Shown here: piece after piece, positions 24,801-32,605 of the stretch
How positions within the stretch are numbered: position 1 is the first letter of the stretch
Layout: the number at the start of each line of letters is the position of its first letter
Origin: a bacterium
Lineage (GTDB): Bacteria > Planctomycetota > Phycisphaerae > UBA1845
Length of the DNA: 33,388 nucleotides
NCBI GenBank assembly: GCA_024231775.1
Contig: JAAEQG010000136.1
Coordinates: forward strand, 1 to 33,388
Direction of reading: 5' to 3'
Position numbers and translations under genes: made by a program
Notes under the pieces: model-generated
Told to the model about the DNA's origin: nothing
Databases searched by the model: none
Seen by the model: only the letters and a program-made list of their open reading frames with translations

Positions 24801-25747
24801 GTGGACTCCGTCGCCTTCGAGACTTCTCCCGCCTCCGAGGTGGGTTCGTCCATGAACAAGTGTTTAAGCACATACCCGGTGAGCGCGAACAGGCCCAGGG
24901 CGATCGGCAGCATGGCCATCCCCAACAGTTCGTGCGTGGTTCCCTGGGCCAGATCTCGACGGTCGTATACGTGGAGGAATCCCGTGGTCGTCACCCGGAC
25001 GATATTGCAGAACACGGCGATGGGGACGCAGGCGATCACCATGCAGATCCGCTGCCAAGCGGGACGCGTGCCCACGTATGCCATGGCGACGCCAAGGGTG
25101 ACGAAGGCCATCATCAGGCGCATTCCGGCGCAGGCTTCTTCCACGTTGAGCGATCCCGGACGCCCTCTGTAGAAGTAGTCGACGACCACCCCCTGCACCT
25201 CGACTTCGATGTCCGGGATCAGCATCAGCACCAGCGAAGACAACTGCGTGGTCAGCATTCGCAGGGGCATGGTCAGTTGCACGTACTTGTCTTCGGGGAT
25301 CGGGAGGGCAAAGAAGAGGAATAGAATGGGTAGCCAGACGATCCGCAGCATGGGCCATCCGGTCAGGAACAGCACCACACCCAGGATGGCCCCCAGCAGC
25401 GAGAAGGCTTCCAGGTAAGCGAACGGCTGGAAGACGAAGAAGTAGATGTTCGCCGCCAGGGATAGCACGAACAGCACCAAGCCAGGGTAGCAAGTCGTTG
25501 CCGGGGTACGGGCAATATCCGCCCGGCGGGTGTAGAGGAAGTACAGACTGAACAGCGGCACCAGCCAACCGTGCGACCAGTTCGCATCCGAGTTCCACCG
25601 CCCGGCGACCGCGGTGAGGCGCGGCCAGTAGATCAGCAGCAACAGCGTACCGATCACGCCGGCTTGTACCCACGCCACGATGCGGGATCGGTCCACCGAA
25701 GCTGTGCCGCCGGGCAGGTTCGACATTTCGATGCTGTTTGGGGTCAT
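24797..25747 (-). CDS. Exosortase (archaeosortase/exosortase family)
   Basis: A 316-residue polytopic membrane protein with about eight hydrophobic segments. All three residues of the exosortase active site are present: Cys206 in EEACAGMR, Arg251 in CNIVRV, and His272 in GTTHELLGM. Exosortases cut PEP-CTERM-like C-terminal signals and are thought to attach the proteins to surface glycan. The subfamily is not resolved; the type common in planctomycetes is a guess. It lies 8 bases after the export lipoprotein and overlaps the Wzc-like gene, an arrangement seen in exopolysaccharide/exosortase loci. No C-terminal EpsI-like domain is fused to it. Confidence 0.92.
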   Translation of the reverse strand: MTPNSIEMSNLPGGTASVDRSRIVAWVQAGVIGTLLLLIYWPRLTAVAGRWNSDANWSHGWLVPLFSLYFLYTRRADIARTPATTCYPGLVLFVLSLAANIYFFVFQPFAYLEAFSLLGAILGVVLFLTGWPMLRIVWLPILFLFFALPIPEDKYVQLTMPLRMLTTQLSSLVLMLIPDIEVEVQGVVVDYFYRGRPGSLNVEEACAGMRLMMAFVTLGVAMAYVGTRPAWQRICMVIACVPIAVFCNIVRVTTTGFLHVYDRRDLAQGTTHELLGMAMLPIALGLFALTGYVLKHLFMDEPTSEAGEVSKATEST

Positions 25748-25755
25748 CGGGACAG

Positions 25756-27603
25756 CTACTGGAACAGATTCGGGAACCTCGACTGTTGGTTTGCCGGGTT
25801 GACCTTGGAACTGTATCGGTCGATATCCGCGAAATTGCGGTCGTAAACGAAGCCGAACCCGTAACTCATCCGGAACGCGCTACGCAGCACGGCCAGGAAC
25901 GGAGACACGGGATGGGTCCCCACCAGGACCAGATCATCCTTCTTGAGGAAGAAGTCCTGTTCCTTGCCGGCGAAGATCGCATCCAAGTCCACCTGGATCA
26001 TCTGCTCGCGGTCACCCAGACGGCGATAAACCGTGCAATGCTGCGGCCAAGCCAGCGGAGAAAGATTGCCCGCGGCGGCCACCGCTGTTTTGAGCGTGAT
26101 CGCCCGACCGGTCAGTGAATAGGCACCCACCCGGAACACGTGACCCATGATGTAGTATTCGCCGAACTCGCCCGAGGCGAGGCGGATGGCGTCTCCGGGC
26201 CGAACGACGATGTTGTGTCGACCGTCTCCGTCGCGGAGGGCTCCGGCGGAGATCTTGATCACCCGCTGCTCGCTTACGCCCGCGACCTGAGCCCAGTCAA
26301 TCGATGGCTGGGTCGCCTGGGGCGGATCCACGGAGGCAACCGGAGCTGACGCTACGGCTGGGGCGGAGTCGGGGGCTTCGGTCTCGATCCATTTTCCGTT
26401 GTAGTAGATCCACCGGGGCTGCGTCGGACCTGCCGACACGGGCTCACCCGCGTCCGGGGCGGCGGGCGCACTGGACGACGGCTCGCCGGTCATGGTCTCG
26501 ATCAGCTCTTGCCTAGCCGGGGGCGGGATGACCTCTGTCGGCGTCGGTGAGGAAGCACTGTCAGGCGGTGACGCTGAGTCGGACTTCGCCGAGGGGTCCA
26601 CCTCGACCCATGCCCCGTTCTTGTAGATCCACTGGGGTACCGCTTGGCTGGCCGGTGCCTGGACCTCCGGTTGCGGGGCTGCGGGCGCGGAGGATGTTTC
26701 TCCGAGCATGACGTCGATCAGCTCTTGCTGACCGGCTTGAGTGCTGGGTGTGCTCGGCGGGGTGTCCGTCGGGTCCGCGGGGGATCCGTGACGTGCGCCG
26801 GAGCCATATCCGTCAGATAGGGTCACCGCCTCCGCGCCCCGCCGCTTCGCGGTGGTTCCGCGGGAGCGCCAGTTGGTGGCCATGACCGGATCGGGCAGTG
26901 CCTGATTCCGCACCACGTAGATTTCTGTGACCGAATCCACGAGTCCGCCGGCGATGTTGATCGCGTCGAGGAGGCGGAGGTCATACTGCCCCAGTGGATA
27001 GAGGTTGGGGCCGGCGATGGTGCCATATACAGTATAGCTGAGCTTCCGCCGTATGGCGGGTTCGACGATCAGCTCCGGATTGACCAGAATCTCCCTGCTG
27101 ACCAACTGGTCGGCCAGCTCCGCTTCGATTTCGGGAAGGGTGAGGCCGCCCACCTCCAACCGTCCGAGCACGGGGATGGAGATGCTTCCGGTCTCGTCCA
27201 GGACCACCTGAAGTGCCGTTTCGGTCCCGCGCTGGAGGAGCTCGTACACGCGGATGTTCAGGGCATCCCCGATCTGGTACTCATACTCCTCGACGATAGG
27301 AACCAGATCCTCCGGTTGCGGATCGCTTACCCCCATCACCCCGGTGGGCGCGTCCTGGAGGGAAAGCGAACTGCGGATGTCCAGAGTGCCCTCCCGGCCA
27401 ATCAATCCGTACGAACCCAGCTCCGATGGATTAAACAGGCCGTTGAAGAAGCTGCTCATCAACCCGTTGCTGTTGCAGCCCATCAGGCTAGTCCAAGCGA
27501 CTGCCGCGCACGCCACCCTCAGCCGGAGCAGCCTCCGGTGGCGGGAAAGGGCCGGGTCCGAGGAAGACCCCATTGCGAGGTGGTGCGAAGCGGTTTCGTC
27601 CAT
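25756..27603 (-). CDS. Wza-like polysaccharide export lipoprotein with duplicated insert
   Basis: A 615-residue outer-membrane export protein. A cytoplasmic leader and hydrophobic segment end in lipobox LMGC (Cys43). The polysaccharide-export domain is at about 107-185 (YEYQIGDALNIRVYE, GSISIPVLGRLEVGGLT). A first SLBB domain begins at 189 (YTVYGTIAGPNLYPLG) and a second runs at 483-564 (EYYIMGHVFRVGAY). A Pro/Ala/Ser-rich insert of about 200 residues (234-440) splits the first SLBB from its PGD end. It contains two copies of a 72-residue unit (QELI-x-x-M-x-GE, then WIY-x-NG-x-W-x-E). The ATG at 27603 follows AAGG. It is the first gene of the minus-strand export set. Confidence 0.88.
   Translation of the reverse strand: MDETASHHLAMGSSSDPALSRHRRLLRLRVACAAVAWTSLMGCNSNGLMSSFFNGLFNPSELGSYGLIGREGTLDIRSSLSLQDAPTGVMGVSDPQPEDLVPIVEEYEYQIGDALNIRVYELLQRGTETALQVVLDETGSISIPVLGRLEVGGLTLPEIEAELADQLVSREILVNPELIVEPAIRRKLSYTVYGTIAGPNLYPLGQYDLRLLDAINIAGGLVDSVTEIYVVRNQALPDPVMATNWRSRGTTAKRRGAEAVTLSDGYGSGARHGSPADPTDTPPSTPSTQAGQQELIDVMLGETSSAPAAPQPEVQAPASQAVPQWIYKNGAWVEVDPSAKSDSASPPDSASSPTPTEVIPPPARQELIETMTGEPSSSAPAAPDAGEPVSAGPTQPRWIYYNGKWIETEAPDSAPAVASAPVASVDPPQATQPSIDWAQVAGVSEQRVIKISAGALRDGDGRHNIVVRPGDAIRLASGEFGEYYIMGHVFRVGAYSLTGRAITLKTAVAAAGNLSPLAWPQHCTVYRRLGDREQMIQVDLDAIFAGKEQDFFLKKDDLVLVGTHPVSPFLAVLRSAFRMSYGFGFVYDRNFADIDRYSSKVNPANQQSRFPNLFQ
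26377..26727 (-). repeat. Tandem protein-level duplication inside the export lipoprotein
   Basis: Copy A encodes residues 293-336 (QELIDVMLGE ... WIYKNGAWVEVD) and copy B residues 365-409 (QELIETMTGE ... WIYYNGKWIETE), with a period of about 72 residues joined by low-complexity Pro/Ala/Ser linkers. The motif ends are conserved while the linker has drifted, so the duplication is old and probably under selection. Confidence 0.75.
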
Positions 27604-28001
27604 AACACCTTGTGGTGGCTAGATTACTGCGCGCACGACCTCCGTCTCGATGCGGGGGCCGTGGTGCGTAGGTCCACGGGGATATTATCGGCATTTGTTC
27701 CCATGCTGGTTAGCACTCTATACGTGCGCGCTCTTTCCCTGAGGTTGGACCCATTCCTGCGGCAGGAATGGCGGGCCTCTGCGTACTAGTTCGAACCACA
27801 GGCCCCGCCGGTTCGCTGCTGATAACGCGGATTGTGAGAAAAAGCAAGCTGCTCCTGCTCTCGGCTTCGCCGGAGGGGCGGATTGACTCCGAGCCATCAA
27901 CCGGTAGACTCCCGGACTTCGGCGCTTCGGCCCGTACCCAGGCCAGCGGCGGTCGGTGGCCCGCGCGGGGTCCGCCGGCGTCGTTACGGAGGTATCAGAC
28001 G
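27604..28001. other. Divergent intergenic region with a perfect palindrome
   Basis: About 400 bases separate the export operon (minus) from the small lipoprotein (plus). No coding frame is convincing. A perfect inverted repeat lies at 27751-27771. Possible minus-strand -10 elements (GATAAT near 27691) lack a good -35, and so does TATACG at 27719 on the plus strand. GGAGG at 27988-27992 is the ribosome-binding site of the gene at 28002. Confidence 0.45.
27751..27771. repeat. Perfect 9-bp inverted repeat with 3-base loop
   Basis: CCATTCCTG and CAGGAATGG flank CGG, a perfect 21-base palindrome between the two divergent transcription units. It could be an operator, a REP-like dispersed hairpin or a transcript stem. 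A purine/pyrimidine outer match (GAGG/CCTC) extends it loosely. The structure is directly visible; the role is unknown. Confidence 0.6.
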
Positions 28002-28163
28002 ATGAAGAAAGCACGCGTGCTGCGCCAAGCGGCTCTGCTCGCCAGTGGCATAGGTCTGCTGTTTCAAGTGGGGTGTACCACGGCGACGTTTCTGGACTTC
28101 CTGAACACGGTGCTCCTGGGGGTGACTGCGGCGGGCTCGGTGGCCATACTGCAGAACATCTAG
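28002..28163 (+). CDS. Small probable lipoprotein, 53 residues
   Basis: A short gene with an excellent ribosome-binding site (GGAGG, 9 bases before the ATG). The peptide has a basic start (MKKARVLRQ), a hydrophobic core and VGC at 23-25, resembling a lipobox, although Gln at -3 is atypical. The rest is a hydrophobic helix (FLDFLNTVLLGVTAAGSVAIL). It could be a lipoprotein or a two-helix membrane peptide. I recognise no family. It lies between the export operon and the HEAT-repeat gene. A longer upstream frame exists from 27768 but shows no coding character. Confidence 0.6.
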   Translation: MKKARVLRQAALLASGIGLLFQVGCTTATFLDFLNTVLLGVTAAGSVAILQNI

Positions 28164-28510
28164 AAGCGGTCCGTGAGCCCGTTCCCAGGCTGTTCCGTGC
28201 CCGTCCTCTTTTCCTACCCGGAGGGTCAGGGGGAGGAGAGCGGAGTTCCGGCGTTCCCCCTCGCTACGAATCCCGTACCCTGAGTCACGGGAACGGGAAC
28301 GGGATAGGGAGGGAGGCTGACGCTTGCGTTGACCTGGGGGCTGGCTTTCTTATACTGAGGCGCCTTCGAGCAGGTTCTGCCCAGCAATGAGTGGTCCAGC
28401 CGGTTGAGGCTGGCGGAGAGGCGGAACTCAGGCGTGGTTCGTGCGTCCCGGCGCCCTCTGGGCACGAGGCGAGTTTCCGTTCCCCCCGATGAAGATTTGC
28501 GGAGAATCGT
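28164..28510. other. Noncoding region carrying the promoter and leader of the HEAT gene
   Basis: No gene is seen. It contains the inverted pair ATCCCGT/ACGGGAT around 28267-28310, a good sigma70-type promoter at 28329-28356, and two hairpins in the predicted leader: CCAGCC/GGCTGG at 28396-28413, and TTCGTGC/GCACGAG (28438-28444 with 28462-28468, one G-T pair). GGAG lies 6 bases before the ATG at 28511. Confidence 0.5.
28329..28356 (+). promoter_or_regulatory. Sigma70-type promoter for the HEAT-repeat gene
   Basis: TTGACC at 28329-28334 and TATACT at 28351-28356 are separated by 16 bases, each one base from consensus. Transcription would start near 28363, leaving a leader of about 148 bases before the ATG at 28511. 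This is the clearest promoter in the window. Confidence 0.65.
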
Positions 28511-30793
28511 ATGTCCGCCCCCGCTGGTCTACGCTGGTTGTTTCCGTCCCTACGGCTGTTTGTGCTGAGCACCGCGATGCTGGTGAGCGGGTTTCTTGGT
28601 GTTCCGGGAGGGTATGCGCAGTCTGGCGTGGAGGACGCTGTCGAGGCAGCGGATGCGCCGGCTGACGACAGCGAAAAGGGCGTGCAGGCTCTGTTTGCCG
28701 ATTTCCTGCACTATGCCCGGATGGGCCGGTTCGAGGAAGCCCGGGCGTACGCCACCCGGTTGCTGGACCATCCGGATCTGGATCCGGTCGAGTTGCTGGA
28801 GTGGGCGGATCGCGACCGCGGTAGCCTGGATACCCTAATCACCGTAATCAGCCACTCGTCTGTTGGGCGTGAAGCGCAGCGCGTGCTGGATGTGCTTCGA
28901 GAAGGCGAGCACCTGAAACGCCAGGATCCGCAACGGATCGGCGCGAACATCGATAAGCTGGGCGGCGCTCCGCAGGCGGAGTATCACGCCATTCAAGCCC
29001 TGAGAGATTCCGGCGAGTATGCGGTTCCCTGGATGGTGCAGGTTCTGGTTGACCGAAGTCGGGAGGATCTTGCTCCGCGGATCATTCGCACCCTGCCGCA
29101 GATCGGTCAGCCGGCGGTGAATCCGCTGGTGGCTGCGCTGGAGACGGCGGATCTTGATCTTCAGCAGACCCTGGTCCGGGCATTGGGCGAGATCGGGTAC
29201 CCCCATGCGGTGCCTTACCTCAAGAAGCTGTTTACGGAGGGCGACCTCCCGGATGGCGGGCGGGCGGCGGTTGACGAGGCTTTGGCACGGATTGCTCGGC
29301 AGTGCGGGCGGAGCTTCCCTGGCAGCGCGGCGGAAGACTTCATCCGACTCGCCGAGCAGTACTACAACGAAGAAGGGGTGCTTCGTGCCGACCCCCGACT
29401 CCCCTCGGCGAATCTGTGGTATTGGCGCGATGGTTTTGTCGATTCCGTCGTCGTTCCTCGCGACATCCACGGGCCGATCATGGCCATGCGCTGCGCCGAG
29501 TACGCTCTCAGGCTGGAGCCTGCTCGCGTCGAGTCGATTCCGCTTTGGCTAGCGGCCAATATCCGGCGCGAAGCCTATCTGGGCATGAATGTCGAAAGCG
29601 GTGAACCGGTGGTGAGCGAGCTGGACCCCAGTCGCCCGGATGGTTTTCCGCGGGCTCTGTATTTCTCGCGCGCGGCGGGGGCGCAGCACTGCCTGGACGT
29701 TCTGGACCGGGCGAACCGCGACCAGGATACGCTCGTAGCCCTGGGGGCAATTGCGGCGCTGCGCACGGTAGCGGGGCCGAGTGCGCTGGTCGCGTACCGG
29801 GGTGCGACCCAGCCGCTGGTGCAAGCTCTGACCTTTCCGGATGCATCGGTGCGGATCAAGGCGGCGTTGGCCTTGGCTGAGGCTCGTCCGCGGGCGTCTT
29901 TTTCCGGCGCGGACTGGGTGATCCCCGTGCTGACCGAAGCACTGGGACACGTGGGTGAGCAGTTCTACATCGTGGTCGATCCCGATTCGGCCAACCTGAA
30001 TCGCATAGTGGAGCTTCTTCGTCAACAGGGCGCCGAGGTCCTGGGAGAATCCAACTTCTACAAGGCGGTAGAACAGGTGCGCAAGGATCGCCGGCTGGTA
30101 GCGGGCGTATTCCTCTCCGCGGCGATGGAGAATCCCGGGGTCTGGCCCGCGGTTGCCGAGCTCCGGCGCGAGTTCCGTTACCGTCTGACTCCGGTAGTCC
30201 TGCTGCGGGATTCCGTTAACTATGAGACCGCTCGGACTCTGGCCGAGAAGGATCCTCGGGTAGGCCACGTGGCAGCGGACGCCGAGAGTGAGGCTCTGGC
30301 CGCTACCATGCGCGAGGTGATGGCTCGGACGGGTCGCGTACCGCCGCCGGACGATCAGTCGCAGCGTTTGGCCTTGGCGGCTACGGATGCACTGCTCGGT
30401 CTGGCCCACGATCCGGCGACCGTGCTGAGTGCGGCGGTGTCCCAGCCGGCGCTGATTGCGGTGCTGGAGGATGCTGACGACGATGAGTTGCGTCGGCGCA
30501 CCACCGCCGTGCTGGCCAGATTGGACGGACCGACCGCACAGCGTGCCCTAGTGGCTACGGCGCTGAGTGACACCGAACACGAGACTTTGCGCGTGGCGTC
30601 TTTCGACGCCCTGGCGGAGTCCGCACGGATCCACGGTAACCTGTTGAGTGACACTCTGCTGACACGCCTCATCGAGGTTGCGAGCGATGAGCCCGACCTT
30701 GCCCTGCGCACCGCGGCCAGCCAGGCGTTGGGGGCATTGAACCTTACGGACAACAAGGCCGGCGAGGTCATCCGCAAGTACCACCAGGGATAG
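28511..30793 (+). CDS. Exported HEAT-repeat protein with an embedded receiver-like domain
   Basis: A 760-residue protein with an N-terminal signal peptide (about 1-36, ending GGYAQSG). Helical HEAT-like repeats occur at about 155-265 (such as VNPLVAALETADLDLQQTLV, then RALGEIG), 400-480 and 615-755 (ALIAVLEDADDDELRRR). Between them residues 483-608 read like a CheY-type alpha/beta domain: FYIVVDPDSANLNRIVELL, then GVFLSAAME where the phospho-Asp would be (Ser536), then LTPVVLLRDS and a final helix. If this reading is right, the domain is a non-phosphorylatable pseudo-receiver outside the cytoplasm. Such repeat proteins are usually scaffolds. GGAG precedes the ATG at 28511. The DUF2723 gene follows 52 bases later. 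Confidence 0.8.
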   Translation: MSAPAGLRWLFPSLRLFVLSTAMLVSGFLGVPGGYAQSGVEDAVEAADAPADDSEKGVQALFADFLHYARMGRFEEARAYATRLLDHPDLDPVELLEWADRDRGSLDTLITVISHSSVGREAQRVLDVLREGEHLKRQDPQRIGANIDKLGGAPQAEYHAIQALRDSGEYAVPWMVQVLVDRSREDLAPRIIRTLPQIGQPAVNPLVAALETADLDLQQTLVRALGEIGYPHAVPYLKKLFTEGDLPDGGRAAVDEALARIARQCGRSFPGSAAEDFIRLAEQYYNEEGVLRADPRLPSANLWYWRDGFVDSVVVPRDIHGPIMAMRCAEYALRLEPARVESIPLWLAANIRREAYLGMNVESGEPVVSELDPSRPDGFPRALYFSRAAGAQHCLDVLDRANRDQDTLVALGAIAALRTVAGPSALVAYRGATQPLVQALTFPDASVRIKAALALAEARPRASFSGADWVIPVLTEALGHVGEQFYIVVDPDSANLNRIVELLRQQGAEVLGESNFYKAVEQVRKDRRLVAGVFLSAAMENPGVWPAVAELRREFRYRLTPVVLLRDSVNYETARTLAEKDPRVGHVAADAESEALAATMREVMARTGRVPPPDDQSQRLALAATDALLGLAHDPATVLSAAVSQPALIAVLEDADDDELRRRTTAVLARLDGPTAQRALVATALSDTEHETLRVASFDALAESARIHGNLLSDTLLTRLIEVASDEPDLALRTAASQALGALNLTDNKAGEVIRKYHQG

Positions 30794-30845
30794 CCGCGCG
30801 GACCGGTGCGGAGGGGTCTCTGCGCGTCTCTCCTGGGAGGGGCCT

Positions 30846-32396
30846 GTGTCTCCAGTCGCCGCTAGCCCGGCTGAACACCCACCGTCATGCCCGCCGCGGA
30901 AGGCACGGCGTGCCTATCTGCTCGTCCTGTTCTTGGCCTTGGGACTATACCTCGCCAGCATGTCGCCGGGGGTGCTCTGGCAAGACAGCGGGATGGCCCA
31001 GGTCCGCACGTTTCGTGGCGATCTATCGGGGCATGGTGGGTTGGCCCTAAGCCACCCGCTGTACTACGTGCTCACCATCGGGTTTCAGTTTCTTCCTTTT
31101 GCCGAGTCTGCTTTCAAGACGACCTTGGTGTCCGTCGTGCTGGGCGCGCTGACCGTCGCGAATGTCTTTCTGCTGGTTCACTGGGCTACCGGACGAGCCG
31201 CCGGTGCGGTCACCGGGGCAGTTTCGCTCATGGTGGCACATACGTTCTGGCAGCACGCCGCCGTGGCTGAAGTCTATATGGTGAGCACGGTACTGCTCAC
31301 CGCGGAGTTGCTCAGTCTCATGCAGTACCGTCGGACCGGGCGGGCCCGCTGGCTGGTGCTGCTGTTCGGGCTGAACGGTCTGGGGATCAGCAACCACATG
31401 CTGGCGCTGCTGAGCCTGGCGTGTTACGGGGTCATGTTGCTGTGGCTGCTGTGGACCCGTAGGGTCCGCTGGGCGATGGTCGGGCTGATGGTGGTAGCCT
31501 GGTTGGCGGGCACGAGTATCTACCTGGCGCTGATCGTTCAGGAGCTCCGCTCGGGGGCCAGTGTGGGGGAGACGGTGCAGTCTGCCCTGTTTGGGGTCAA
31601 CTACTCCGGTAGCGTGCTTAATGTGTTTCCGTCTCCTATCCAGGTGATGCGTTCGGTGCTGTTCCTGGGATTGAACTTCCCTACGCCCGGGCTGTTGCTG
31701 GTGATCCCGGGTATCGCGGCGTTGCGTGGTGCGGATGACAAGCTCTGGCGTACCGTGCTGGTCGGGCTGGGGGTGGTGCATTTTGTATGGGCGGTGCGCT
31801 ACGACGTGGCGGACCAGTACACGTTCTTCATACCTGCGTGGGTGATGCTGGCGATGGTGCTTGGGTTGGGGGCGGACCGCGTGTTGCGGACCCGCGGGCG
31901 CGGTTGGCGGTGGGGGGCGGTGGCTTTGGCGGCGATGCCCGCGCTGGTTTACTGGCCCCTGCCAGGGGTTGCGCGGGCCTGCCATCTCGATTTGGGCGTC
32001 GCTCGCGAGCTGCCCCATAGAGACAGTTACACTTATTTCTTGCGTCCGTGGAAGACGGGTGACCGGGGCGCGGAGCGCTTCGCTCGTGAGCTGGCCAGGA
32101 TTCTTCCACGGAATGCGGTCCTTTTTGCGGACAGTGCTTCGGTTCACCCGATCTACTACCTGCGGTTGACGGAGGGCTGGCGGGATGATGTGCGGGTGTA
32201 TCCCGCCGTCGAACCGCTGAAGAACGCGCGGGAAGTGTTTGGTGAGCAGGCTGTGCGGCGGGAGGTCGAGGCGGGGCTGGTGTTCGTGACCAGTCCGGGA
32301 CGTGATCCGAAGTGGTCTCGCCAGGGATACGTCTTCGTGCCGGAGGGCGTAGCGTACCGTCTTTCGCGGAAGACTGCTGGTGAGGGCGGGCCGTAG
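30846..32396 (+). CDS. DUF2723-family polytopic membrane protein (GT-C glycosyltransferase-like)
   Basis: A 516-residue membrane protein with about ten hydrophobic segments and a soluble C-terminal region (about 390-516). The start of the membrane domain has LASMSPGVLWQDSGMAQVRTF followed by LSHPLYYVL, matching the DUF2723 pattern with its DSG loop (Asp47-Ser48) and H-P. Relatives are GT-C-fold, O-mannosyltransferase-like enzymes that transfer sugars from lipid-linked donors outside the membrane; the donor and acceptor here are unknown. GGGAGGGG stands about 4 bases before the GTG at 30846. It follows the HEAT-repeat gene and is probably cotranscribed with it. Confidence 0.82.
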   Translation: MSPVAASPAEHPPSCPPRKARRAYLLVLFLALGLYLASMSPGVLWQDSGMAQVRTFRGDLSGHGGLALSHPLYYVLTIGFQFLPFAESAFKTTLVSVVLGALTVANVFLLVHWATGRAAGAVTGAVSLMVAHTFWQHAAVAEVYMVSTVLLTAELLSLMQYRRTGRARWLVLLFGLNGLGISNHMLALLSLACYGVMLLWLLWTRRVRWAMVGLMVVAWLAGTSIYLALIVQELRSGASVGETVQSALFGVNYSGSVLNVFPSPIQVMRSVLFLGLNFPTPGLLLVIPGIAALRGADDKLWRTVLVGLGVVHFVWAVRYDVADQYTFFIPAWVMLAMVLGLGADRVLRTRGRGWRWGAVALAAMPALVYWPLPGVARACHLDLGVARELPHRDSYTYFLRPWKTGDRGAERFARELARILPRNAVLFADSASVHPIYYLRLTEGWRDDVRVYPAVEPLKNAREVFGEQAVRREVEAGLVFVTSPGRDPKWSRQGYVFVPEGVAYRLSRKTAGEGGP

Positions 32397-32405
32397 CGTT
32401 GTTCT

Positions 32406-32433
32406 CGGACGAACCTCGGCGCCAATTCGTCCG
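32406..32433 (+). terminator. Perfect hairpin just after the DUF2723 gene
   Basis: CGGACGAA pairs with TTCGTCCG (8 bp) around a 12-base loop, 9 bases after the stop codon. No T-run follows. It is a plausible attenuator or 3'-end stem between the DUF2723 gene and the downstream gene, which starts 172 bases later. Confidence 0.4.
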
Positions 32434-32605
32434 CACGGTTTGCCTGAAAACGCATCCCGGTTTAGAACCTCGCACCGCGGTACGAAGAAGAATGTGGGGG
32501 TGGGGCGGGGCGAATCGAGACGGCTCATGTCGAGTTGCGGAGGTGGCGCCGGTGCGCCGCTCCCGAACTCAATCGGGTGCGGATGCGTAGGGGGCTAGGA
32601 GGTCC

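Noticed and set aside
27710-27718. TTAGCACTC, identical to one half of a CIRCE heat-shock operator
   Set aside because: The matching half (GAGTGCTAA after nine bases) is missing; the sequence there reads GCGCTCTTT. No chaperone gene is adjacent.
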